NCBI GenBank assembly: GCA_005502915.1 | Contig: SCMT01000008.1 | Span: forward strand, 80,577-144,576 | DNA length: 64,000 nt | From: Lysobacteraceae bacterium 2PB | GTDB taxonomy: Bacteria; Pseudomonadota; Gammaproteobacteria; Xanthomonadales; Xanthomonadaceae | Direction of reading: 5' to 3' | Shown here: positions 17,006 through 26,300 of the stretch, piece after piece | How the letters are laid out: every line of letters begins with the position of its first letter | Numbering within the stretch: the stretch's first letter is position 1 | Notes under the pieces: model-generated | Told to the model about the DNA's origin: nothing | The model's database searches: none | What the model saw: the letters and a program-made list of their open reading frames with translations, nothing else | Program-made: the position numbers and the translations under genes

Positions 17006-17011
17006 ATTGTA
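17006..17011 (-). promoter_or_regulatory. Putative -10 element for the Nudix gene
   Basis: TACAAT on the minus strand, about 27 bases before the ATG at 16979. The region that should hold the -35 overlaps the edge of the inverted-repeat element at 17034-17120, so the repeat may affect this promoter. Confidence 0.35.
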
Positions 17012-17033
17012 AGCCGCGGGGCAAGCGGTGCCC

Positions 17034-17120
17034 TGTCATCGCGAGCGCGGCGAGGGACCTGTTTTTGATTTCTGCGAAATGCCGAACAACAGCAGGTCCC
17101 TCGCTGCGCTCGGGATGACA
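17034..17120. repeat. Inverted-repeat element with 28-bp arms
   Basis: Two 28-base arms (17034-17061 and 17093-17120) pair at 26 positions; they start TGTCATC and end in the GAGGGACCTG core, with a 31-base AT-richer spacer. It ends one base before the stop of the hybrid kinase gene. Related ends occur at 16343, so this is a mobile or dispersed family. A folded transcript would form a long hairpin that can terminate the kinase message. Confidence 0.75.
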
Positions 17121-17121
17121 T

Positions 17122-20100
17122 TCATAGGCTGCGTGCCGCCAGCAGCCGCCTCAGCATCGACCGCAGCGCCAGCGCCTTCACCGGCTTGGGCAGCAGGCCC
17201 AGGCCATGCTCCAGCGCGACACGGCGCACCTCGCCGCTGTCGTCGGCGCTGAGGATCAGGCACGGACACGCGCCGAAGCGCGCACTCAGGCGCGCGTGCA
17301 GGGCGACGCCGGTATCGCCGTCGTCGAGGTGGTAGTCGAACAGCCACAGGTCCGCCAGGGACTCGGCCAACGCGGCTTCGGCCGCGGCACCGTCGGCGAC
17401 CGCGACCACGCGGTACTGCCAGCCGGCGAGCACCGCGCACAGCGCGGCCAGCGCCTGCGGATCGTTGTCGACGACCAGCACGCGCAGGCCCGTCTCGCCG
17501 TCCTGCGACAGGCCCCCGATCGTCGCTTCGGGATGCACCGGCGCGACCGCATCGAGCGTGAGCGAGAACACGGTCCCGTGCCCGGTGCGACTGCGCAGGC
17601 CCAGCGGTGCGTCGAGCAGGCGCGCGATGCGGTCGGCGATCGCCAGCCCCAGGCCCAGGCCCTGCCCGGCCGCACCGTCGCCGCGACGGAATTCCTCGAA
17701 GATCGCGAGCTGCTCGGCCTCGGGAATGCCCGGGCCGGTGTCGTGCACCTCGATGCGCAGGCGCCCGCCGTCGCGGCGCACGCCCAGCAGCACGCCGCCC
17801 TGCGCGGTGTAGCGCACGGCATTGGCGAGGAAGTTCTGCAGCACGCGGCGCAGCAGTTGCGGATCGGTGCGCACCCACGCGCGCGTCGGGCGGACGCGGA
17901 ACGCCAGGCCGCGCTCGGCGGCGAGTGCGCGGAATTCGGAGGCCAGCGGATCCAGCACCTCGGCCAGCGGGAACGCACGCGGCTGCGGCACCAGACCGCC
18001 AGCTTCGAGCCGCGACATGTCCAGGAGCCCGGCGAGCAGGTCGCCGGTGGAATCGAGCGCGCCGCGGATCTGCCGCGCGGTGCCGCGGCGCGCGTCGTCG
18101 GGCAGCTGTTCGGCCAGCGCATCGGTGAACAGCTGCGCGGCATGCAGCGGCTGCAGCAGGTCGTGGCCGATCGCGGCGAGGAAGCGGCTCTTGGCATCGT
18201 TCGCGCGCTCGGCGTCGGCCCGCGCCTGGTCGAGCCGCGCGGTACGATCGGCGACGCGCTGCTCCAGGGTTTCGTTGCTGCGGATCAGCGCGGCCTCGGT
18301 CTGGCGAAACGCGGTGACGTCGGTGAAGGTCGCGACGAAACCGCCGCCGGGCATCGGGTTGCCGCGGATTTCGATGACCATGCCGCCGGGGAACACCCGC
18401 TCGCTGACGTAGGGCGTGCCGGCGCGCATGTGGCGCAGGCGCTTGTCGACTTCGTCCTCGATCGCATCCACGTTCCAGCCATGGCGCAGGTTGTGGCGCA
18501 GCAGGTCGGCGATCGGCACGCCCACGCGCAGCAGCGTGTCGGGATAGCCGAACAGTTCGGCGTAGCGCCGGTTCCACGCAACCAGGCGCAGTTCTCGGTC
18601 GACGACGCTAATGCCCTGGCTCATGTTCTCCAACGCGGCTTCGAGCAGGCGCTGGTTGAAGCGCAGGTCCTGCGAAGCTTCGCCGACGATCGCGGCGACG
18701 GTGTCGAGGTCGCGGCCGGCCTCGCGTCGCGCAGCGTCCAGCAGCAGCCGCGCCGATGCGGCGCCGAGCACGGCTGCCAGTTCGCGCTCGAGCCGCGCCT
18801 CCTGCAGCGCCGGCACCGCCGCATCGGCCCGCGCGCCGGACAGGGCGGCGTCGACGACTTCGCGGGCGAGGAAACGCCGGCCCACGTCGCGCAGCAGGTC
18901 GAGCGACAACCCGCGCGCACCGGCGCGGCGCGGCCCCGCCTGCCACCACGCGCTGCCGCGCGTCGACGCGATCCAGGTGACGACCACGCCCGCGAACAGG
19001 CTCATCACGACCGCGCGACCGAGGCGGCTCCACCCGGTCAGGCCGAAGAACGCATCCGGCGCGACCAGCGACCAGCCCCAGGGCCCTGTGCGCAGCCATT
19101 CGGCATGCACGCCGCGCGACTGCACCAGCGACTCCACCATCACCGGCACCAGCAGCAGCCACATCCACAGCGCGACCGCCACGACGATGCCGAGCAGCAC
19201 CGCGCGCGGCGGCGTCTGCGGGCGCCACAGCGCGAAGCCCAGCGCCGGGGCCAGCGCGGCCAGCGCGGAGAACGACAGCGCGCCGACATCGGCCAGCGCG
19301 TCGCTGCCGGCGATCAGGCGGCCGTAGCCCCAGGCGAGCAGGACGATGGCGAGGATGCCGACGCGCCTCTGCACCAGCACCGCACCGCGCAGGTCCGCCG
19401 ATGCGGTCGCGGTCGTGCGGTTCGGCGCCCAGGGCCCGCGCAGCCAGAGCGGCGTGAGCCAGTGGTTGCCGATCATCAGACTGAGCGTGACGGTGCTGAC
19501 GATCACCATGCCGGTGCCTGCGCTGAGCCCACCGAGGAAACCGAGCAACGCGAGTCCTTCGTGCCCCTGCGACAGCGGCAGCGCCAGCACGTACAGGTCG
19601 GAGGGCACGCCCTGCGCACCGAGCAGCGCATCGCCGGCGCGCGCCAGCGGCAGGATCGGCAGCGCGATCAGCACGAGGTACAGCGGGAACAGCCAGCGCG
19701 CGCGCAGCACGTCGCGTTCGTCGCGGCATTCCACCGCGCCGACGTGGAACTGGTGCGGCAGGGTGAACATCGCCAGCACGCCGAGCAGCACCAGTGGGCC
19801 GAAACCGGACAGGTCGGTCTGTGCGACGGGCTGGACGGGCGCGTTGGCGAGATCGGTCGGCAGCGAGATCGCGAACAGGCCGATCGCCAGCATCGCGCCG
19901 AGCTTGAGCAGCGCCTCGAAGGCCATCGCAAGGATCAGCCCGCGGTTGTGCTCGGCCGCGCTGGCGCTGCGCGTGCCGAACAGCATCGCGAACGCCGCCA
20001 TCGCCAGCGCCACGTACAGCGCGCTGTCCTGCCACGCCGGCACCTGCGCGGCATCGTCGCGTACGAGCAGCGCGAAGCTCATCGCCACCGCTTTCAGCTG

Positions 20101-20511
20101 CAGCGCGATGTACGGGACGATGCCGAGCACGGCGACGAAGGTGACGCCCGCCGCGAGCCAGCCGTCCTGGCCGAGCCGGCTGGCGACGAAGTCCGCGATC
20201 GAGGTGCTGTTGCTCTCGCGGACCAGGCGCACCAGGCGCATCAGCAGGCCGATGCCGAAGACGTACAGGAGGATCGTGCCGATGAAGGTGGGCGGCAGCG
20301 GCCAGCCCGAGCGCGCGGCCTGGGTGACCGTGCCGAAGAAGGTCCATGAGGTGCAGTACACCGCCAGCGACAGCGTGTAGACCACGGCCCAGCCTCGCGC
20401 GAAGGCCTGCGGCCGGCGCTCGCCGATCACGGCGACGGCGAACATCAGGCCCAGCCACGCCAATCCGGCGACGATGACGCCGCCGACGCTCAGCATCGCG
20501 ATGGCCTGCAC
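17122..20511 (-). CDS. Hybrid sensor kinase with sodium/solute-symporter domain, CrbS-like
   Basis: A 1129-residue membrane kinase. About the first 500 residues are an SLC5/SSS transporter-like domain of roughly 12-13 helices, with ESNSTSIADFVASRLG near residue 98. A PAS domain follows at about 620-740, then HisKA with the phospho-His in AAIGHDLLQPL (about 782), an HATPase with GQGLGLGLAIADR, and a C-terminal receiver whose Asp is in LWLFDYHLDDG (about 1057). This order matches CrbS/MxtR kinases, which sense acetate or related nutrients and act on a LuxR-type partner. The regulator at 14132 is the likely partner by type, not proven by adjacency. Confidence 0.88.
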   Translation of the reverse strand: MQAIAMLSVGGVIVAGLAWLGLMFAVAVIGERRPQAFARGWAVVYTLSLAVYCTSWTFFGTVTQAARSGWPLPPTFIGTILLYVFGIGLLMRLVRLVRESNSTSIADFVASRLGQDGWLAAGVTFVAVLGIVPYIALQLKAVAMSFALLVRDDAAQVPAWQDSALYVALAMAAFAMLFGTRSASAAEHNRGLILAMAFEALLKLGAMLAIGLFAISLPTDLANAPVQPVAQTDLSGFGPLVLLGVLAMFTLPHQFHVGAVECRDERDVLRARWLFPLYLVLIALPILPLARAGDALLGAQGVPSDLYVLALPLSQGHEGLALLGFLGGLSAGTGMVIVSTVTLSLMIGNHWLTPLWLRGPWAPNRTTATASADLRGAVLVQRRVGILAIVLLAWGYGRLIAGSDALADVGALSFSALAALAPALGFALWRPQTPPRAVLLGIVVAVALWMWLLLVPVMVESLVQSRGVHAEWLRTGPWGWSLVAPDAFFGLTGWSRLGRAVVMSLFAGVVVTWIASTRGSAWWQAGPRRAGARGLSLDLLRDVGRRFLAREVVDAALSGARADAAVPALQEARLERELAAVLGAASARLLLDAARREAGRDLDTVAAIVGEASQDLRFNQRLLEAALENMSQGISVVDRELRLVAWNRRYAELFGYPDTLLRVGVPIADLLRHNLRHGWNVDAIEDEVDKRLRHMRAGTPYVSERVFPGGMVIEIRGNPMPGGGFVATFTDVTAFRQTEAALIRSNETLEQRVADRTARLDQARADAERANDAKSRFLAAIGHDLLQPLHAAQLFTDALAEQLPDDARRGTARQIRGALDSTGDLLAGLLDMSRLEAGGLVPQPRAFPLAEVLDPLASEFRALAAERGLAFRVRPTRAWVRTDPQLLRRVLQNFLANAVRYTAQGGVLLGVRRDGGRLRIEVHDTGPGIPEAEQLAIFEEFRRGDGAAGQGLGLGLAIADRIARLLDAPLGLRSRTGHGTVFSLTLDAVAPVHPEATIGGLSQDGETGLRVLVVDNDPQALAALCAVLAGWQYRVVAVADGAAAEAALAESLADLWLFDYHLDDGDTGVALHARLSARFGACPCLILSADDSGEVRRVALEHGLGLLPKPVKALALRSMLRRLLAARSL

Positions 20512-20699
20512 GGAGAGGGCATGTCGTCCCGGGCGGGTGTGGACGGGTCGGGGCGAGGATAGCGTGGCCGCGCGCTCATCGGAGGTCCGTGCAAGGGCTC
20601 GGACGCGATGCTGGGTCTTCGATCACGTCCTCGATCGCGACGTCCCGTGCGGCCGGCGGACGGGGTCGAGCGGCACGCTGCAGGCCGCGACCGGATCGG

Positions 20700-21236
20700 T
20701 CAGGCGCTTTCCTGCACGCCGTCGGTCTCGGCAGTGTCCTCGTTCGCCGCCTCGGCCTCGGGCTTGGGCGCCGGACGCAGCACGTCGATCAGCAGGCGCT
20801 CGGTGGCGTCGAGGTCGGGCACCAGCGCGGTGTCGTCGTTGAACAGCACGCGCAGCTTGATGCCGTCGGGCAGGCTTTCGAGGTGCTCGCTGTCGAAGAT
20901 CATGTTCTCACGGGTGATCGTGACCAGGCGCGGGAAGCCCTGCGCCACCAGCGCGAAGTAAGGCATCTTCGGGTCGCCGCCGAGCGCCTTGATCACGATG
21001 ACCTTGGTGCCGATGGCCGCACCTTCGGTGTGCGTGCCGGCAATGCGCGCGTAGGACACCAGCGGCAGGCGCCAGCCGCGCCAGCGGATCTGGCCGAGCA
21101 GCCAGTCCGGCGCGTTCTCGATCGGCTCCGGATCGGCGTACGACAGCACTTCGACGGTCGCAGCGTTCGGCAGCAGCAGCTGCGAACCCGCGATCTGGAT
21201 CAGCACGCCTCGGATGTCGTTGGCTTGGGTGTTCAC
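20700..21236 (-). CDS. CheW-like adaptor protein (ChpC-like)
   Basis: A 178-residue CheW-domain protein with the usual ILIQIAGSQLLLPNAAT-like first strands and RWRGWRLPLVSYARI. An acidic tail rich in Glu and Ala follows. It is the last gene of the Pil-Chp operon, in the place of chpC, and likely links a receptor or kinase to the pilus signalling array. The start is a GTG at 21236; earlier codons of the open frame overlap the upstream gene and are not CheW-like. Confidence 0.85.
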   Translation of the reverse strand: MNTQANDIRGVLIQIAGSQLLLPNAATVEVLSYADPEPIENAPDWLLGQIRWRGWRLPLVSYARIAGTHTEGAAIGTKVIVIKALGGDPKMPYFALVAQGFPRLVTITRENMIFDSEHLESLPDGIKLRVLFNDDTALVPDLDATERLLIDVLRPAPKPEAEAANEDTAETDGVQESA

Positions 21237-21273
21237 GGTGTACTCGCTTCGAATCTCGTGGCGGGGACGACGG

Positions 21274-23382
21274 TCAGCTCGGCCAGCGCGCGGCGAGCCT
21301 GCCTGCCAGCTCCACCGGCAGGCCGGAGGGCACGCCACGCGAGCGCAGCACGGCGCAGGCGGCACCGTCGTAGCAGTCTTCCGGCGTCTGCGCGGCGACC
21401 AGGGTGCCGGTGGCGGTGGCGGCCATCGCCGCGTCGATCAGCGCCGGATCGCTGCCGCTGAGGAAGACGATGGCGCTGTCGCCCGGCGGCAGGGCCGCGA
21501 AGATGGCAGTGGCGCCACCCGCTTCCGGCACGAAGCGCAGGCGTCCGCCGCCGGCAGGTTCGACACCGACGCTGTCGGGCATGAAATAGATGGTGCCGGG
21601 GTTCGCACTCGCACCGCTGGCAGCGAGGGCCACGGGCAGCGCCGACGCGCGCTCCATCTGCGCGACCAGGCGGTCGTAGCGCCCGCCCTGCAGGTGCAGG
21701 CGGACCAGCACGGCGGCCGGGAAGTCGGCGGGAATCGACGACAGCAGCTGGCGGGCAGGATCCGGACCACCGAGCCCGGCTTCGATCAGCACGACACCGG
21801 CCGTCTCGGCACCCGACAGCGGCGGCAGCGGCGGCGGGCCGGAGGCGGCGAGCGGCGGCGGCGCGATCGACGGCACCACCGGCGCGGCCGGCGTCACCAT
21901 GTCGAGGGCCGGCGGCAGCGGATCGTCATCGAGCAGGAAGGGGTTGTCGCCGGAGCCGCGCTTCACGTCGTCCTCGATCTCGACCAGCGACAGGCTGGAG
22001 ATCCGCGCTTCGAGCGCGCTGAGGTCGTGGCTGGCGGGTTTCGGCTTGTCCGCGGCCGCCGGCACGGCGATCGGCGCATCCTCCACCGGCGCGAGCGACA
22101 GCTCGCCCAGCGAAAAGGTCGGGGCAGCGGCCGGCGCAGGCGCGGCATCCACCGGCTCGGCGGCGGATGCAGGCAGCGGCGGCGGCAGGTTCGGAGACGA
22201 CATCGGCGCAGCGGGCGCGGAACCGACGGCCTCGGACGCCGGCACGTCATCGGCGGCCGCCATGCTCCTGGCGATCAGTTCTTCGAACGACAGCACCGTC
22301 TCCGGATCGCGCTTGGGCGCGGGTGCCTGCACCGACTCGAAATCCATCGCGGCGGCATCGAAATCGTCGAAACGGATCTCGGGCAGCGGTTCGGTCGGCG
22401 CGGCGCGGTCGTTGGACAGCGTTTCGAGGAAGAACGCGTCATCGTCGAGCTGCAGACCGGTGGCCACAGGGGCGGATTCGGCGGGCGCGGCAGCGGCCGG
22501 CGCATCGAAATCGAACGCCTCCAGCGACAGCGGCGCATCGGCGTCCGGCGTGTCGTCGAAGCTTGCCTCATCCATGGCGTCGATCGAAATCGATTCGATC
22601 GGCGCGTGCGAGACGTCGGGGGCGCCGAAGTCGACGGCCTCGATGTTGAACGCTTCGATATTGAAGGCCTCGCCGTCGGCGGCCTCCATTTCGAGGGATT
22701 CGATCTCGAGCGCGCCGAAGGACACGCGCGGGGCTTCCGCAGGGGCGGGCGGCGCAGGAGTGGCCGCAGGCGCAGGCGCTGGTTGCGCGGTCGGCGCGGG
22801 CGCGACCGGAATGGCGTCGAGCAGTGCGGCATCGAGCACGGCCGGATCCAGTCCGGGCGCGGGCGTCCGCGCGTCGGCAGGCATGCCATCGGCGGGCACG
22901 CTGTCGGCGTGGGCCACGGCTTCCTGGGTGAAGCGCGCCATGTCGACATTCGCATAGGCTGCCGACGGCGCCGGCACCTTGCCGGGCGAAGGTTGCCAGT
23001 CGGCCTCGTTCTCGGCACCGGGCGGCAGCACGTTGGAATCGCGGCGCAGCTTAGCCGACAGGTGGCGAACCCAGCGCTGGGCATCCCAGCCGCTGCGGTG
23101 CGCGGCGACATCCGCTTCGTCGAAGATCACGATCATCGACGGATCGACCAGGATGTCGTCGAAGTTGTCGAGCGAGGCCTCGATGCTGGGCTCGAGCGCG
23201 ATCAGCAGGGCCTGCGGACGGAGCGCGCGCAATGCGGCCTCGTCCGTCGCGGCGGGATCGACCGCCACGATCAGCTCGGCGCCGGCCTGGCGCACCGCAT
23301 CGGCGAGGTTGTCGGCGGCCTTGCCCGGTCGCGCGAGCAGCGCGACGCGGGTCCCTGCACCGATGTTGGGCACGTCAGCCAT
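21274..23382 (-). CDS. CheB/ChpB-like methylesterase homologue without catalytic serine
   Basis: A 702-residue protein. Residues 1-120 resemble a degenerate receiver ([18 protein letters not shown]). About 400 residues of Ala/Pro/Asp/Glu low-complexity linker follow. The last 190 residues are a CheB methylesterase fold: [14 protein letters not shown] aligns with the family GASTGGP segment, so the catalytic Ser is Gly (about residue 533); the aligned His in VRLHL remains. The expected deamidase/methylesterase activity on PilJ is therefore unlikely. It overlaps the chpA stop by eight bases. pilK, the matching methyltransferase, is not in the operon. Confidence 0.82.
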   Translation of the reverse strand: MADVPNIGAGTRVALLARPGKAADNLADAVRQAGAELIVAVDPAATDEAALRALRPQALLIALEPSIEASLDNFDDILVDPSMIVIFDEADVAAHRSGWDAQRWVRHLSAKLRRDSNVLPPGAENEADWQPSPGKVPAPSAAYANVDMARFTQEAVAHADSVPADGMPADARTPAPGLDPAVLDAALLDAIPVAPAPTAQPAPAPAATPAPPAPAEAPRVSFGALEIESLEMEAADGEAFNIEAFNIEAVDFGAPDVSHAPIESISIDAMDEASFDDTPDADAPLSLEAFDFDAPAAAAPAESAPVATGLQLDDDAFFLETLSNDRAAPTEPLPEIRFDDFDAAAMDFESVQAPAPKRDPETVLSFEELIARSMAAADDVPASEAVGSAPAAPMSSPNLPPPLPASAAEPVDAAPAPAAAPTFSLGELSLAPVEDAPIAVPAAADKPKPASHDLSALEARISSLSLVEIEDDVKRGSGDNPFLLDDDPLPPALDMVTPAAPVVPSIAPPPLAASGPPPLPPLSGAETAGVVLIEAGLGGPDPARQLLSSIPADFPAAVLVRLHLQGGRYDRLVAQMERASALPVALAASGASANPGTIYFMPDSVGVEPAGGGRLRFVPEAGGATAIFAALPPGDSAIVFLSGSDPALIDAAMAATATGTLVAAQTPEDCYDGAACAVLRSRGVPSGLPVELAGRLAARWPS

Positions 23383-26300
23383 TCGGCCTCACCGATTCGA
23401 GTTCGAGCAGCGAGAACACGTTGCGCATGAGCTCGTTCTCCTGGTACGGCTTGCCGAGGTAGCGGTCGACGCCGATATCCATCGCGCGCTGGCGATGCTT
23501 GTCGCCGGTACGCGAGGTGATCATGATGATCGGCACCTTCGCGAGGCGGGGTTCGGCCTTCATCGCGGTCGCCAGCTCGTAGCCGTCCATGCGCGGCATT
23601 TCGATGTCGAGCAGCATCAGGTCGGGCACGCGTTCGGCCATGCGCTCCAGCGCATCCAGACCGTCCTTCGCGGTGATGACCTCGAAGTTGTTGCGCTCCA
23701 GCACGCGGCCGGTGACCTTGCGCATGGTGATCGAATCGTCGACCACCATGACCAGCGGCACCGGACGCTCCTCGACGGGCGCGACCTCGATGACTTCCTC
23801 GGCAGCCAGCGCGGCCTGGCGGCGCACCAGCGGCGCGACGTCCAGGATCACCACGACGGAGCCGTCGCCCATGATCGTGGCGCCGAAGATGCCCGGGATC
23901 GACGCCACCTGCGGGCCGATCGGCTTCACCACGATTTCGCGGTTGCCGATGATCTGGTCCACGGTCACGGCGACATGCAGGTCGCCCGAACGGGTGAGCA
24001 GCAGCGGCATCTGCAGCTGGCCTTCGGCCTTCGCCGGCGCGTGGCCGAGCAGCTTGCCGAGGTCGTGCAGCACGTACTCTTCGTTGCCGTAGCGGTAGTT
24101 GGTGACGCCCTTCGCCAGTTCTTCGCGCGGGATGCGGCCGACGCCGCGCACCGAGGCGATCGGCACGGCGAAGGTGGTCTCGCCGATGAGCACGAACGCC
24201 GCCTGCGTGACCGCGAGGGTCTGCGGCAGGCGCAGGGTGAAGACGGTGCCCCTGCCCGGCTCGGAGTGGATGTCGATCGTGCCGCCGAGCTGGCGCACTT
24301 CGCTGGCCACCACATCCATGCCGACGCCACGGCCGGCGAGACGGGTGACTTCCTCGGCGGTCGAGAAGCCCGGTTCGAAGATCAGCGCATCGAGCTGGGC
24401 GTTGGACAGCGGGACGTCCTTGCGCACCAGGCCACGGGCTTCGCCGCGGGCGCGGATCGCGGCGCGATCGAGGCCGCGGCCGTCGTCGCTGACCTGCAGC
24501 ACGACTTCCGAACCTTCCTTGCGCACCGCGATCTGCACGACGCCTTCGCTGGCCTTGCCGTTCGCGGTACGCACGTCGGGCATTTCGAGGCCATGCGCGA
24601 CCGAGTTGCGGAGCATGTGCTCCAGCGGCGCGGTCATGCGCTCCAGCACGTTGCGGTCGAGTTCGCCCTGGGCGCCGTCGAGCCGCAGCTGGACCTGCTT
24701 GCCGGTGTCGCTCGCGGCCTGGCGCAGCACGCGACGCAGGCGCGGCACCACGGTGTCGAACGGCACCATGCGGGTGCGCATCAGACCTTCCTGCAGTTCC
24801 GAGCTCACGCGCGACTGCTGCAGGAGCAGGGTTTCGTACTGCTGGGTCAGGTCGTCCAGCGTGGTCTGCAGGCTGCCCAGGTCGGCCGAGGTTTCGACCA
24901 GCGCGCGGGACAGCTGCTGCAGGTTGGAGAAGCGGTCGAGCTCGAGCGGGTCGAAGTTGCTTTCGACTTCCTCGCCAGCACGCTGGTAGCGCGCGATGAT
25001 CTGCGCTTCGGTTTCGATTTCCAGGCGGCGCAGCTGGTCGCGCAGACGGGTGTTGGTCTGCTCCATTTCCGCGGTGGCGGCGCGGAACGCACCGAGCTGC
25101 TGTTCCAGGCGCGAACGGTAGATCGCGACTTCGCCCGCGTAGTTCACCAGGCGATCGAGCAGTTCGGCGCGGACGCGGACCTGTTCCTGCGTGCCGCGCA
25201 GCGCGGCGTCCTCGTCGGCGCCGGTCGACGCTTCGAGTGGCGTGGACAACGGACGCAGGCCGGTGGCGGGACGCGGCGCGACGGTCTGCAGCGGCGCGGG
25301 CTCGGCGGCGACGGCATCGGCGACCGGCGCGGTCGCCGAGGCATCGTCGGCGAAGACCGGTGCAGCCTCGACCCTGGCCTCGACAGGCGCCTCGGTGCGG
25401 GTGTCTGCGACAGCTTCGATCGCCTCCTGAACCGGCACGGCCACGGCCTCTTCGACCACGCTGTCCACGACCGGCGGCACTGCGGCCGGGGCATCGACCG
25501 GCAGCGTGTATTCACGACCCTTGGCGCGCGCATCGAAGGCTTCGATCAACGCATCCGGCATCGAGATCGCGCGGCGGTCGCCGACGCGGGTGACCATCGT
25601 GTGCAGGCGGTCGAAACCGCGCTCCAGCAGCGGGATGTCCTGGCGACCGAGCTGGGTGCGATGTTCGGCCGCCGCTTCGAGCAGGGACTCCATCGCATGG
25701 CCGAGCTCGCCGATCGGCATGATGCCGGCCATGCGCGCACCGCCCTTGAGCGTGTGCAGGTCGCGCTGCAGGCCACCGATGACTTCGCGCTCGTCCGGGC
25801 TTTCGCGCAGGCGGACCAGCAGCTGGTCGGAATGGTCGAGCAGGTCGCGGCCTTCCTCGACGAAGATGTCGACGAGGTCTTCGTCGAGATCGTCCATGTC
25901 GAGGGCTTCGTCGGGATCGACCGATGCCTTGCCGAGCATCGCGGCGACCGCTGCGGCAGCGGCGGTGCCGCCGACCGCGATCGCGGGCACCTCGACGGCA
26001 GGCGAAGCAGCCGCTTCCTCGATGAGCGCGGCTTCCTCCGGCACGAACGGCGTGTCGACGTGACCGACCGTTTCCGGCGCTTCAGCCAGACGGCGCTCGG
26101 CATCGAGCAGCTCGGCTTCGAGGCGCTCGGCTTCGAGGCGCTCGGCTTCGAGGCGCTCGGCTTCGAGGCGCTCGGCTTCGAGGCGTTCGGCTTCGAGGCG
26201 TTCGGCTTCGAGGCGTTCGGCTTCGAGGCGTTCGGCTTCGAGGCGTTCGGCTTCGAGACGTTCGGCTTCGAGACGTTCGGCTTCGAGACGTTCGGCTTCG

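Noticed and set aside
17206..20349. A 1047-codon frame on the plus strand opposite the hybrid kinase
   Set aside because: The kinase on the minus strand has all expected domains; the opposite frame has no recognisable domain and is a codon-bias mirror.
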